From positions 65,532,457 to 65,596,456 of the forward strand of contig NC_086374.1 of the NCBI RefSeq assembly GCF_036588685.1: DNA of 64,000 nucleotides, in the 5' to 3' direction. Positions 14,801 through 27,100 of this stretch are shown here, in pieces; the stretch's first letter is position 1, and the number at the start of each line of letters is the position of its first letter. The position numbers and the translations under genes were made by a program. The notes beneath the pieces are model-generated. The model was not told the DNA's origin. It searched no databases and saw only the letters and a list, made by a program, of their open reading frames with translations. Source of the DNA: Mytilus trossulus (Eukaryota > Mollusca > Bivalvia > Mytilida > Mytilidae).

Positions 14801-16061
14801 AATGAAACTATTCTGATTTAATAAAGTAACTTTTTATCAATTTTAGGTTTTATCAACACAATTTTATCGTGGAAAGCCTTTGTGCCATTAAGTCGTTTAA
14901 CATATATGGCATATATGACTCATATGATTGTACAGAGCTATTTTAGATTGACTAAACAGAGACTTGTCTTTTTAAATGATATGGAAACAGTAAGTTCAAT
15001 ATACAATTCAATAAATGCAAAGTTATTTTCTATAAAAAAAAAAAGAGGGTTGAATATACCTGCAGAGAGACATTCAAACTCATAAATCGAAAAATAAACA
15101 GACAACGCCATGGCTAAAAAAGAAAAAGGCAAACAGACAAACAATAGTACACAAAACACAAAATAGAGAAATAATGATTAAGCAATACGCACCCCAGGTG
15201 CTCCTTCTCCACCTGACGCAACGTACTCGTTTTGCAGTTGTCTTCAGAGAGAATAAAAATAGACAACCACTTTGTCAATTAAATACCTTAATGTGGGGTT
15301 AACCAAATTACATCTACTTTTTTTCCTGTACGTTTACTTAAGATCCAGACAAAAGTTTCCACACCGTGTTCATTTTGTAGAAGTATCCTTCTTTACCATA
15401 AAGTTCAAATAATTTAATTCTGAATCCATATTGATTCGTAGTGAAATGTGTTTGACTGAACCGACCTAAAAAAATTCATGCTTAAATTCGCATCCATTGA
15501 TATCGAATAACTGAACAGTGTTACTCTACTTTAATCTATTATTTCGAAATACAGATGTTGTGATATCGAAAGAAAAATCAAAAGATTTTTTTTCAATTAA
15601 AGCATTTCTTGTCTCATTTTTTGTTAATTTGTTCACTGTTTAAAAGGCTTTCCTTTTATGTTTGAGTGTTCCCGGTTGAGTTAAATCAAGAAAAGCGCGT
15701 TAGACTAACGAAATTTGCAAAGAATTTTTTTTATAAAACATAAGTCACTTTAAAATGTATTCTTCTTCCTTTTCTTTATGAACAAATACTCATCAAGACA
15801 ACCATGATTATAGTTGTGTACGCTAGACACTCATTTCTGTAAAGACGAATCAAAAACGACGTTGAAGAGCTGAAAAATCCAAAAAGTTGGGCCAATGTTA
15901 TTATCATTGATTTATTTTTGCACTTTTAATTACAGATATATGAATTCCTTGGACATATATGTTTGACATTTGCTGTATCATTTGTGTTGTCACTAGCTTT
16001 TGAGCTACCAATGATGGGATTGGAGAAAATCATTTTCAAAAGAGAACCGAGAAAGAGATAA
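2897..16061 (+). CDS. NRF-6-like acyltransferase 3 family membrane protein (nose resistant to fluoxetine protein 6-like)
   Basis: Multi-exon gene. Coding exons: 2897-3278, 4720-4907, 5432-5498, 6253-6331, 6794-6981, 7688-7855, 8322-8418, 9152-9244, 9506-9674, 9985-10064, 10883-10990, 11550-11647, 13660-13849, 14847-14989, 15936-16061. All junctions are GT-AG and in phase except between 11647 (phase 1) and 13660 (phase 0), so one short exon of length 2 mod 3 is missing from this model. The encoded protein is about 725 residues plus that exon. Residues 1-18 are a signal peptide (ATG at 2897). A cysteine-containing NRF N-terminal domain follows (VCLNHSAA, WLGAYDEC, GICVPSSC). A membrane segment starts at about residue 239, then the Acyltransferase_3 domain with NGIRFISMTWVCLGHGY (Arg337, His348) and the family motif WYLANDMQFF (483-492). 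The C-terminus is basic. Family members in nematodes act in lipid or drug transport across epithelia; the mussel substrate is unknown. AATAAA lies at 16082. Confidence 0.93.
4150..4545 (-). repeat. SINE-like repeat (intron 1 of the NRF-6-like gene)
   Basis: Reverse copy of the 2.0-2.7 kb family, including ACGCCAGACGCGCGTTTCGT and the hairpin region. The sequence ATAGTTATCAAAAGTACCAG occurs at both ends (about 4168 and 4522), consistent with a duplicated end or target. Confidence 0.7.
4946..5215 (-). repeat. Interspersed repeat family A
   Basis: Block running from CCACAAAACCAGGTTCAAC to GAACAGCGGTATACTACTGT. Related copies, same or opposite strand, at about 8980-9065, 11822-11995, 18885-19050 and 58434-58620. 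Noncoding. Confidence 0.65.
11822..11995 (-). repeat. Interspersed repeat family A, partial
   Basis: Shares TTGTTATCATATAATTCG, GTTGTTTCGTTGTTTTCCTC and CGATTTATGACTTTTGAACA with the 4.9-5.2 kb copy. Lies in the intron where one exon of the NRF-6-like gene is still missing. Confidence 0.6.
12218..12307. repeat. Tandem duplication, ~45 bp unit
   Basis: GTCTCGGGTGTTTTCCTAT...AGAACCATGCGGTTTAAC occurs twice in a row. Confidence 0.7.
13275..13400 (-). repeat. Interspersed repeat family C, fragment
   Basis: CATTGAAGGCCTGTTGGTGA...GGTCGGGTTGTTGTCTCTTG is the reverse of the block at 53690-53790 and 56705-56800. Confidence 0.6.
15060..15240. repeat. Interspersed repeat fragment
   Basis: GACATTCAAACTCATAAATCG followed by ACAACGCCATGGCTAAAAA; similar phrases recur near 3900 and 58460. 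It starts just past the donor of the exon ending at 14989. Confidence 0.5.
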
Positions 16062-17966
16062 CCTATTTTGAAATTCAGAAAAATAAATATCATGCGGAAA
16101 TAATATCTCCATGAAGGTCAAAGAAACATTGACATGATTCAATAATACAAATAAAACTCCACATTCACGTTATGATGATATCTGAGTCGACCTGATGCAT
16201 ATAAATGCTCAATTTTTGTATTCTCAGTTCCTAGTTGAAGTTAAGATGATTTTTAAAAAGATGTTGTTTGTCTTTCAAAGATACAGAAATAATATTTTTG
16301 TGATGCAAACAATACATTCCAGCAACATTGTTTTCCTCTAACCATAGTCTCCTCAACTCGTTTTTAATTTTTCTTTTTTGTGAAATTAGAAATTCAGTCT
16401 TTTTAAATACTCAACAAAGATGTCAGACTTATAATTCTTTATACCAGAGGTGTGTTTATTTTAGATTATAAGAGATGCAAAATACTAAAGGGACAGTTAT
16501 AAGCCAAAGACAAACTGACTATACCATATATAAAAAAATCTAACAAAATAACAGTCTACAAAATACTAAATGATAAAAACAAATAGGACTGATCAACACG
16601 AACCCAGAAAGGATACTTGGCTGATATCCAAGGGATAAAACAAAAACCAGCATCATTCGAAACTTGTGAAAACTCCCCATAGATGCCAGACTTTTAATCA
16701 AGGTTTTCGAATAGTTCATCGTTTTATAAACGGAACGTTCAAAGTGGCAAAATGTCTAAAAATCAGGCAGTGGTGATAATATGACAAGCAAAAACCCGTC
16801 CAACTTCACGTTGAATTATGTTCTGATTGAATAGTGATGCCCAAATATAACACTCGCTTACTTTTCCTTTTCTGGAATTTCAAAATGTAATTTGGTTGAT
16901 ATGCATTGGAAATTGACATTTAACGGGAGAGAGCTCCGTAATTTTCCTTCATTCTAGTGGAAAATTGTCTTGCTATTTCTAGAATTACAAGACGCACAAA
17001 ACTGTTAAACCTGCTATTTCTAACTCGGGGTGAAGGTAACTTAAAATTAGGATGGTTAGGTCGGTGTGTTTTTTTCGGTATTTTTAAACATCTCTTTGCT
17101 AAATTAAATATGTATCAACTATCTATTGGGAAAACTGCAATAGATTAATGATGTTTTAGATATTAGTAGTTTACTGATATTCAACTCTGATAAATGAAAT
17201 AAGAAGATACAAACAATGGTATATAAAAACATAAACTGTACGAATCGGAGGAACTCCAAAAAGAAGCAAGACAGGATATTTCGACAGGATAACTTATATC
17301 CTGCTATGGTTGCATCGTTCACCATGCGAATCCATACTCTGTCTTAATGTTGTAATTGATCGGTAAAGTTACAGTTAAGACGACTATCCTGTTAACTCAA
17401 TGACCCTAAGGAGAAGAGACAAAGACACATTATATCGGTCAACCTGTTTTCTAATCCTAAGTTCTAAGGGACATTATGCATCTCTGAATCTAATAGCAAA
17501 AAGTAAAATAACAAAAATACCTAAGTCTGAGAAAAATCAAAACGGAAATTCACTAATTATAAAAAATAAAAGGCTGACACACATCAAACGAATAGATAAC
17601 AACCTTCATATTTCTTTTACCTTAGCTGTATTTGGCACATTTTTTTTGGAATTTTGGGTCCTCAATGCTCTTCAACTTAATACTTGTTTGGCTTTTTAAC
17701 TATTTGGATCTGAGCGTCACTGATGGGTCTTGTGTAGAATAAATGCGCGTCTGACGTATCGAATCATAAGCCTAGTACCTTTGGTAACTATTGACTATGT
17801 TGAATTGTTTAAGATCTTTTCTTGGTCGTCATGTTCGCCTCAATCAAGGGCAATAACTTCTCAAAAGAGTCAACTGACAATTTCAGCTTTATTGACAATT
17901 TTGTAGATATGGCCTTTTTATTTAAGGGCAACCTGCGCTAAGGAGTTAATTTACCAATTTTGACAT
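16062..17966. other. Intergenic region, repeats only
   Basis: Holds 3'UTR of the NRF-6-like gene, an interspersed fragment at about 16470-16690, and a SINE-like copy at about 17605-17795 (TTAGCTGTATTTGGCAC ... GAGCGTCACTGATGGGTCTT). No gene seen. Confidence 0.5.
16082..16087 (+). terminator. Polyadenylation signal, NRF-6-like gene
   Basis: AATAAA 20 bases after the stop codon; a second AATAAA is at 16149-16154. Either could serve. Confidence 0.5.
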
Positions 17967-18241
17967 GTTACAGCACATTTCAGTCAGTATGTAGCTAGTG
18001 GTAATATCATTGGTTAGCTTGCTTGTTAGCTGAACCGTGAAGTCATTGTTAGGTAAGATAAACTTTCCTCCTTTAATAGTAGCTTAGTCCTACAGAGAGA
18101 TAGATTTTTTATCTGTTGGGCTAGTCTACTTTTAAAGGAGGGAAGTTTACCTTACCTAACAATGACTTCACGGTTCAGCTAACAAGCAAGCTAACCAAAG
18201 ATATTACCATTAGCTACATACTGACTGAAATGTGCTGTAAC
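17967..18241. mobile_element. Foldback (MITE-like) element, ~275 bp
   Basis: Arms of about 115 bases: GTTACAGCACATTTCAGTCA at the left pairs with TGACTGAAATGTGCTGTAAC at the right, and AACCGTGAAGTCATTGTTAG with CTAACAATGACTTCACGGTT. The loop is about 45 bases. Confidence 0.85.
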
Positions 18242-19187
18242 TTATTTGTAGATCTTGTCTTGTTAGTAGTTATTTACTATTTTTAAAGTTTCTTTCTATC
18301 TATTATAGCGTATACAAGATAATTAGCAAAATGAAAAAGTTTTAAAAAAAAGTGTCACACAAGGGCAATAACTCCTGTAATGTACAGAAGATCAGTAGTT
18401 GTCATTTGCTTGTGTATACCTTATCTGTTTTTCTTTCATTGTCTGAAACATAAATCTGGCCATTCTCTTGTTTAAATTGTTTTACACTTGTCATTTCAAG
18501 ACCCTTTACAACTGACTATAGGGTATGGGTTTTGCTAATTTTTGAAAGCACGGTACAATGTCCTTACTGGCCTATAGTTGTAAAATTCTATTTCATGTGG
18601 TCTCTGGTTGGGAGCTGTGTTATTGGCAGTCATACAACACATCTTAAACTTATCTATATTCTGAAAAGTATTTGCCTGTGTTTAATGGTTTAAAAACAAA
18701 AGACAAAACTTGCATTTGTTACTTTAATAAAGTTTTAACCTTGGAAGCCATGTTGGATGGTTTACCAGATCATCGTACACATTTTTTCAACTTTAAAGTA
18801 TGAGTATATGTTTTCCCATTTATTTGTATTGTTGTCATTTTAGTGTTATATTTAACATTGCCATAAAAAGGAGGTTTGGCATGCCACAAAACCAGGTTTA
18901 ACCCACCATTTTTTTTTTATTAAAATGTCCTGTACCAAGTCAGGAAAATGACCATTGTTTTATTGTAGTTCCTTTCTCTGTGTTACGTTTTAATGTAGTG
19001 TTTATGTTGTGTCATAGTTCTCCTCTTATATTTGATGTGTGAAATATTATCGTGATTATGAAGGGTAGTGAACCAAACTCAATGTTTAAATAACAATTTG
19101 GCAAAAAATGATACAGTTGCATAACACAAAAAAAACCAATTGAGATTAGATGCAACAGCAGGGTAAGCACCACAAGGAAAATACATT

Positions 19188-19470
19188 TAAGGTGACTGTA
19201 ATATTTTTTCTGTCTATGAAGAAATAACATAATAAAATGGGCAGGTTATTTAACAGTGTGCACCACATTTTTTATGCTAGTTCAAATAGACAGAAAAATA
19301 TTACAGTCACCTCTTATAATTTAATTCTAAATTCAATTTTAAACCGTAGGATACCATGAAAAAAACATTGATGACGTCACAGTCACATGACTAAATTATG
19401 TCTATTGGCTAATACCAAAATAATGTCAGCCAATCAGAATATGCGTTACATCGTAAATTAAATTATTACC
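19188..19470 (+). mobile_element. MITE-like foldback element, copy 1
   Basis: GGTGACTGTAATATTTTTTC and its reverse GAAAAATATTACAGTCACC bracket a segment with TGTGCACCACATTTTTTATG; a tail with ATTGGCTAATACC...CAGCCAATCAGAAT follows. A copy in the opposite orientation is at 24475-24745. Confidence 0.75.
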
Positions 19471-19944
19471 TTTTATAAAATTCCACAGTCATCTCATGAA
19501 GAAAGGGATAAAGACATGAACATGATAAAAGAAATAATAATATCTAATTGATAACTGAGATTTCTCTTAAACCATACTAAATAGTCCATTTGCCAATTAC
19601 CAATTTGATTCTGTAATTACACACTTTTTAAACAAATTACTTCAATTTGTCAATCGTAGACTGGTTCAATACCAGACAAAAATGGCTTTTGCCAATGCAA
19701 AACATGTTGAATTGAAAGTGATGTCAAAAGTATTTAGCTGTACTACAAATTAATCATGTAAATAATAGATTTGAAAAACTTAAAGATTACTCACATTACT
19801 CACAGGTACATTTGCTCTTTCTGGTAGCTCTCCATTGAAAATTAAAAAAAGTATGTCCTTCATAAGGGAGACAACTTAAAAAAGGGATCTCTAATTACAG
19901 GAATTGGCAAATAGCCTATTGCTCAATATTAACGTCTATATGGT

Positions 19945-20055
19945 TACTTATACTTATACTTACCTTGAGGGCCTCAGGGAAGATTAGCTTTATAGCTAAC
20001 TGTGTAACCCTCTTTAAATAAAGAATTATTATTATTATTATTATTATTATATTAT
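19945..20055 (+). repeat. SINE-type 3' end with (ATT)n tail
   Basis: GAGGGCCTCAGGGAAGATTA...CCCTCTTTAAATAAAGAA followed by repeated ATT. The layout (conserved 3' end plus simple-repeat tail) fits a retroposed SINE. Confidence 0.55.
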
Positions 20056-21079
20056 AGTTGTTAACTTATACCTTATTTGGTTTAGGGTGGAGAATTGCCT
20101 CATTGGCAATCATACCACATCTTCTTCTCTGTATTTCTTACCGCTTAATTGAAGGATAAGAGTTATATATCATAATTCCTTGTCCTACATATATAATTAA
20201 AACATTCTGTGGAGAAAAAAAGTTTATTTTTTATTTGTATCTGGAAGAACAAAAGTCAAACAAATTAAATAAATCAATCATTTTTATATCAATTTATTTT
20301 TAAGAAACTATACAGAAACAAATAACTAACAAACTTATACAACAAATGATACATATAGAACTTGCTGTTCTGAAAACTAACTAAACAATTTAACAATGCT
20401 TTAAAACATTTTGTGTAAATGTAAAGTACATATCTCCCATCAAAATTCTTCACATTCAAAGATTGAACTATGCAAATACCTGCAATTTAAAGGAGAATTT
20501 CTTGAAAGTGGTTTTACATAATCTTCTTCGCAAAGAAGCTTATAGTTGTTTTAAAAAATTTGAATACATTTGTGTATTTACATAAAGTGTTTGGGCAGAT
20601 GGATTTCAACATGAAAACGAAAGCAAACAATGAAACAAAATGAAGTTGAATTATGACTGCATACTTCTTTGATTATAAAAACGTACTAGTATATTGAAAT
20701 TAATTTAATCTCAACGAAAGACATTTTAAAAGTCATAATCAATATTTAAAATGTGTCTAAATAAGGGTCATATAAATGCTAGATACATATTCAAAATGTA
20801 CTCCATTCATCAAGAGGTTGTAACTGTAATGTTGCATGACTCAAGTGATCACAAACTTGTTCATATTATTACCAATGTTATTTCAACTGATCGGGCGGAG
20901 CTAAGTTTTTATTTGCATAAGGACAGTCTATTTGAAGATGTGTGTGATAAGGATGATTGCCGTTATAATTATTACTGATTTCTAATCACCTATCAGTGTT
21001 ATCAAAGGAATTTACAACAGAATTACTGGACACTTTATTGATGAGTTTATCCTAATACACCTATCTATAGATGGACTGG

Positions 21080-21085
21080 TTTATT
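21080..21085 (-). terminator. Polyadenylation signal, HENMT1
   Basis: AATAAA on the minus strand about 110 bases past the stop, the first one outside the coding region. Further copies occur near 21032 and 20908. Confidence 0.45.
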
Positions 21086-21194
21086 TTGAGCGAACCGGTT
21101 AACTCCGCTCAGTCAAGTGAAATAAATCGAGTAATATCAATAGCTTAAGTTTTCCCTGAGTAGCTATATATGAATACTAAAATATCTTGGAATA

Positions 21195-24100
21195 TCAATC
21201 CCACATTTCCTCAAGTTTATTTATAATTTCCCCAGTAACTATTTCCTCATTGTAAGATTCTGAAATTGTATTTCTTGCTTCATCAGTCGCTTGGTCATCA
21301 TCATCATCTTCATCATCATCATACCAACCTCTTGAATCACCAGAATATAGTTCTACACATACACAATCCTCATCTTTGTCATTCTTAGATAAGTCATAAT
21401 TCTTCTTTGATAGAAATTCTCTGAAAAACAATAGTTATATTTTATAGTAAAACCACACATTATTCATTTGATATTCAGTAAATCACACTGAAAAATTTCT
21501 TTGTTTAAAATAAGTAAATTAAAAAGGCTGTTGTATAAATAAGGTGTAAATTCATTGTAAAATATTATCCTGTCTTTGGACAAGCGCACAAATCCAGCAG
21601 GGTTATACATGTTTTGTGAGATCTCAATTCCCCCTATACCTCTAACTAATGTAGAATAAAGAAACACATAGCAAAACGCACAGTAAAACTGTTTAAAAGA
21701 AGTTGGAGTCTAATGTCAGAATAGGTAACAATAGAAACTAAGCAAAATGACAATGATTCATAAATTAACAAAGGACTACTAGCAGTTATTTACATGCCAG
21801 CTCCAGACCTCAATTTAACAGTAAATAGTATATTTTGAGTGCAAATAGTCAAATTTCTGTGGATGGTTTTTTGAAAAATATGCAATTTAAAGTGTAAAAT
21901 ACATACTTTTCACTCCTTTTCAATTCAAATACATTCTCATTTTCCCATATTTTTTTATAGACTCTTATCTTTTCATACTTTTTTTTACACTTTGTATAAA
22001 ATAGGGACAATAAAGGAAAGTTATTGATCACACATAAAAAGCTAATTTCATATTTCAATAAAGTCACAATTTTAGGTAGTTTCGTAATTTGTGTGAAACA
22101 TTGTAACTATGGTAAAACAGAGTTTGCTTTTCTACAAGATATCAATTATGAAATGAGAAATGTTTAAAAAACTGAAGTTAGTATATCAATTTACCTTAAT
22201 TGATCAGAATCACATAAACTTTTAATTGACTTAAAAGATATCAATTTATCAATGGGGATAAAAGCTGAGGTTTCTTCTTCATTATAAAAGTCAGTACACT
22301 TGGACATAAAAGACAACACATAATCTATTTCAGATGCTAAAACTTCCTCTGGTTCTCTCTGTTCACTTTCTCGCTGAGGATAAAGGCTTTCTGCTACCTG
22401 AAATTAAAAATTTCATAAGAGTATTGGACTAACAATATTTTACACTAATGCATGATTTCTTAAAAAAAAAAACCAGCTGAACTAAGGAAAATTATTCAAT
22501 ATTTTAACTGTTTTTTCCTATCCCTTTTTGATTCTGAAAAATTTTATTTAAACTTGGTATATTTCTGTTAATTCACATGTCATAATTTTGACATTCTAGT
22601 GAATTTGTTGTTGGTTTATTTTCATAGATGAAAATTATTATATATCAAAATTATGACATGGATTTTACTATTATATTATTTCTGTTTTGTTTTGCAATGA
22701 ATCAAAAGTTTTAATTTATTATCTATGAAGTTTTTACTTCAAAAAGAAATTTAGATTTATTGAAAGTTTTAATATTTAAATGTAGTAGAACTTCTGCTTT
22801 TGCCTATCAGTGTAAATACATGAAAAAAGTATTTCAAAATCAAAATATTCATGATTTACATATTTTGTCAATCTTGAACTTACATAAACTCCAACTATAT
22901 GTCCCCTTTCAAATGCATTGATCGTCCAAAAGAAAGATGGGGTTCCAACCCCTGGAACCCTCCCCCTGGATCCGCCACTAAAAGGTAAAATATTCTTATA
23001 CAAAAATTTAAAGGAATTCCAGGTGCAATTTCCAAAAAGTGGATTTGTGTGAAAACAGAATTTTTAGGGTTTGTACTGTTTAAGTAATAAAAATCACAGT
23101 TTTACACAGATGGAATTACATATTGTTCTAAGCTTTTCGAAGAAAAAAAATGGAAAAATATTGATAGTTGTACTTTTGAGAATTTAAATATATTTAGGAT
23201 TTACCAGTGAATATGTTTCTTGTTCAACATTTAAGTTGATCTGTGGTTTGTCTCCTATTCTAGTGAATACAGCAGCTTGGGAACAGCTACCGAGAGATTG
23301 TGCATCATCAGGTCCATCTCCTATCCCATGAAACTTACAATCATATCTGTATTTACCACATATGTCATTACACCTGAAGGAGAGGAAAAAGATATCAAAG
23401 AATTATTCAAACTCTTATGTCCAAAAACAATCTAACAATGCCTTGGTAAAAAAGGTAAATGATCAAAATTTAAGACAACAAACATTTATATGCATGAACT
23501 GGAAATTCAGAAATATATTTGCAATTTTGTTATTATTTTTATATTGTTACGGACAGATTTTGGAAAAAAAAACAACTCATATTGAAGTTTTGACATTATT
23601 TATATGCAGCATTTCTCTTATTGCAATATCTAATTTTGCATTGTCCATTGTTCACAAATCGAAAATAATAAATGCATACAACAATTTCCACATTAACAGT
23701 AGCTCACACTACTAGAATTGATGTGGCAGCTGATTTAACTAAAATTTGATTTACTTAATGTAGTTCCTGTACAAAAAAGCCTGCCAAATGGAAATGAATC
23801 AATTATTATTATTATACCTTACATATATTTTAAACAATTCTATTGGGTGAAACGTTATCACTTGACATGGAATAAATCTGTTGTTTTTCATTCAATTGCA
23901 AGGATTAGGACGAATAATTCTAAAAATTGCCACCAGCGGTAAATAACCCTATTATTCACCAGCAAATAACATTTTGGGTTTTTTACTTTGTAATTGAGTT
24001 TTATCTCCCATGAAAATGATGTCACAGACGTAAATAAACAAAATGGCAGTGTTCACGTTAGAAGCCTACCGAGAGACAAGGAAATAAGGCGTTTTACATG

Positions 24101-27100
24101 AATAGAATGCCTTTTCAGGGCCATCACTATTTTACAAAAAGATTCTAACTTTATTGTACATTCAAGAAATTCTAGAACACAAATGTATTTTCAAACGTCA
24201 GCTTGTCATTGTTATGTAAAGTTTAAAGAATATAGAAAGTGTTCAAAAGTCTTTTCCACTGTAAGTTCAGTATAATAAAACAATTGTGGCCCCTTAGAAT
24301 CGAAGAATATCCAAAATTGTCAACCCTTAAAAAAGTTATTTCACTTCGGGCTGCGCCCTCATTGAAATAACCTTCTCGTGTTGACAATTTTGGATATTCA
24401 CCTTTTCAATGGGTCATAATTGTATAATGTTCGGTTGCAGAAATTTTTTAACAACTAATTTTGGATGTAACACGTCTTCTGATTGGCTGACGTAATTTTT
24501 TTATCAGCCCATAGACAGAATTTAGTTATGTGACTGTGAAGTCATCAACGTTTTTTCATGTTTTTCTATGGTTTAAAATGGAATTTATAATTAAATTATA
24601 AGAAATGACTGTAATATTTTTTCTGTTTTTTCCAAATTACATAAAAAATGTGGTGCACACTGTTAACCCACTACGCACAGTGTGCATCAATTTTTTTATG
24701 TTATTTCATCATAGACAGAAAAAATATTACAGTCATTCCTTAAATAAAAGAACACTTGGTTAATATTAAAGAAAAATGCTAAAGAATTTTTTTAACTTTG
24801 ACCTTATATCCTGTTTTTACTGTGAGGTAAAATTCAGTTTTTGGAATTGATACTAACCATGTCTGAAATTGTGCCCTTGTCCATTCAAATTTGTGATCAT
24901 AATGACGAAATTTTGGTGGTCCTGGAAACAGTTGATTAAATTCATAATTTGGTGTTGTCATGACAACAAACTTTGGACATATACATTCAAATATCATGGT
25001 GATGACATCTTTTAAATCTCTGTCATACAAATGTTCGATGCTGAAAAAGAAAATATTTAAGTACTGTGGATTCATTTATTTTCATGGGTATCAATTTTCG
25101 TCAACTTCGTGGATTGCTGAAAACTTGCATATTCGTGGATATTTGATTTCGTGGTTTTGCCAATCTCTGTATACAAAACCTATTAAAAGTATGTTATTCC
25201 TTAGGACATTTTAATTCGTGGTTCACCACAAAACCCATAAAATTTGGTATCCAACGACCAAATAATGAATCCACAGTACTGTAAATTCAGAAATTATTGG
25301 GATGTTTTTATTATTGTGAAAAATGTGACAATAAATGCAAAAATGGCAATAATTTAAACTCACATTTTGATATTTTTATATAAATTAAACATGATTTTTC
25401 TCAATATTGCAATAGTTAAAATTGCATTATAGTCTGAAATGACAAAATCGCATAATAAAATGTATGCAATAATTTCTGTATTTACAGTACCTGGTAAAAT
25501 AAGTTTATACAAGAATGTGTCTCCAGTACATGAATACCCCACTTGCACTATCATTTTCTATGTTCAGTGGACTGTGAAATTAGGGTAAAAACTTGAATTT
25601 GGCATTAAAATTAAAAAGATCATGTGTACAAAGTTCAGACAGACGGACAAACGATCGGACGAACAGACCAGAAAACATAATGCCCCTCTACTATCGTAGG
25701 TGGGGCATAAAAAGGGATAGACATCTTAAATCAACATGTTCCATTAGTACTTTTCTGTACATTGAAATAGAACTGAAAAGTCTACATTTTTCACTTTACA
25801 AGAAAATCATTAGTGACCCTTACATATTTTATAAAAAACATGCTTGCTTTCTTGTATGTACTAAATAGTAAATAATGCAAGTTCAAAGAGGTGTCTTGTG
25901 GAATATGAAAACATCTATATTAAAATACTAAAGGGAGGTAATGTGAAGGATTGCAAACTACTACCACATGTTTAATTTTAGTGAGTCAGGATAAACATAA
26001 ATCAGAATATAAGACTTTTACAATATATGTGTACTATTAAATGAAAACTTTAATTGGCATTGAAAGTGTCCATATGTACAAAATGTAAAGACCTTTTGTT
26101 TTTCAAGTGCAAAATTAAGTTTTGTCATCTATTGCATTCATCTTAATAAATTACAAAATATCAGAAAAATGGAGATTGACTGCATGAATAATTTGGTATT
26201 AAATAAACACACAGCAACAAATGGAAGTTTTTAACGACCTTGACTGGCTATACAGCCCTTGCACGGTCGGTAAACACACAATTTTAACCTTGTCACAAAA
26301 CAAATATCAAAAACAGCATATGACAACAACCACTCATTTACAGGCTCATGTCATGTGACAGGCACATATAAAATGTAAACACACAGGTTTAACCTTGTCA
26401 CATTTTATATGTGCCTGTCCCATGTCATGAGCCTGTAAATGAGTGGTTGTTGTCAAATGCTGTTTTTGATTATTTGTTTTTGTTTATTATTTTGTACAGT
26501 GTGTTTTTGTGTTGTTCTATTGTACCGAATATATATATACTTTATTTCTCATAAAACTACTGTTACATAGTTATAGAGAAAATACATAAATACAGTGGCA
26601 GATCCAGGAATTTTCATAAGTGGGGGCCCGTTGACTGACCTGAGAGGGGGCCCGCTCCAGTCATGCTTCAGCGATTCCCTATAATAAGCAACCAAATTTT
26701 TTTCCCAAAAAGGGGGTGCCTGGCCCCCCCCCCTAAATCCGCCTCTGAAATATAACTATAAGATACAGTTTTTACAAGCAATCTCCTAAATCAAGGAGAG
26801 GGTTGGGAGGTCCCTGCTTACACGTTTAACCCAAAGTCTTAATTTGCATTATTTATAGTGTTTTCTAGGTCATGTTAGTATTTTATCATATAAATCATAG
26901 TTTTAAACTTTGAACCTCATTTCGAATCTTCTGTCAAGTTATATTTGAAACACATATTAATAATCATTTTCCCAATTTCTTTACTCTTCATTTTCAAATA
27001 ATGGCTGGATGTATAATTTGATATATGCTTACTTAATCTGTTTACCTTTTATTTAACTTACAATTCAACCATAGTGACTGCCTCATAGTCCCTAAATTTG

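Noticed and set aside
20751-20978. 75-residue plus-strand frame downstream of HENMT1
   Set aside because: No splice signals, homology or composition bias to support it; lies opposite the probable HENMT1 3'UTR.
23362-23715. 117-residue plus-strand frame
   Set aside because: Starts inside the HENMT1 exon on the opposite strand and runs into intron; no family resemblance.
24779-25075. Treating this long minus frame as a separate gene beginning at its ATG
   Set aside because: It is HENMT1 exon 3 read through flanking introns; the true exon is 24858-25040.
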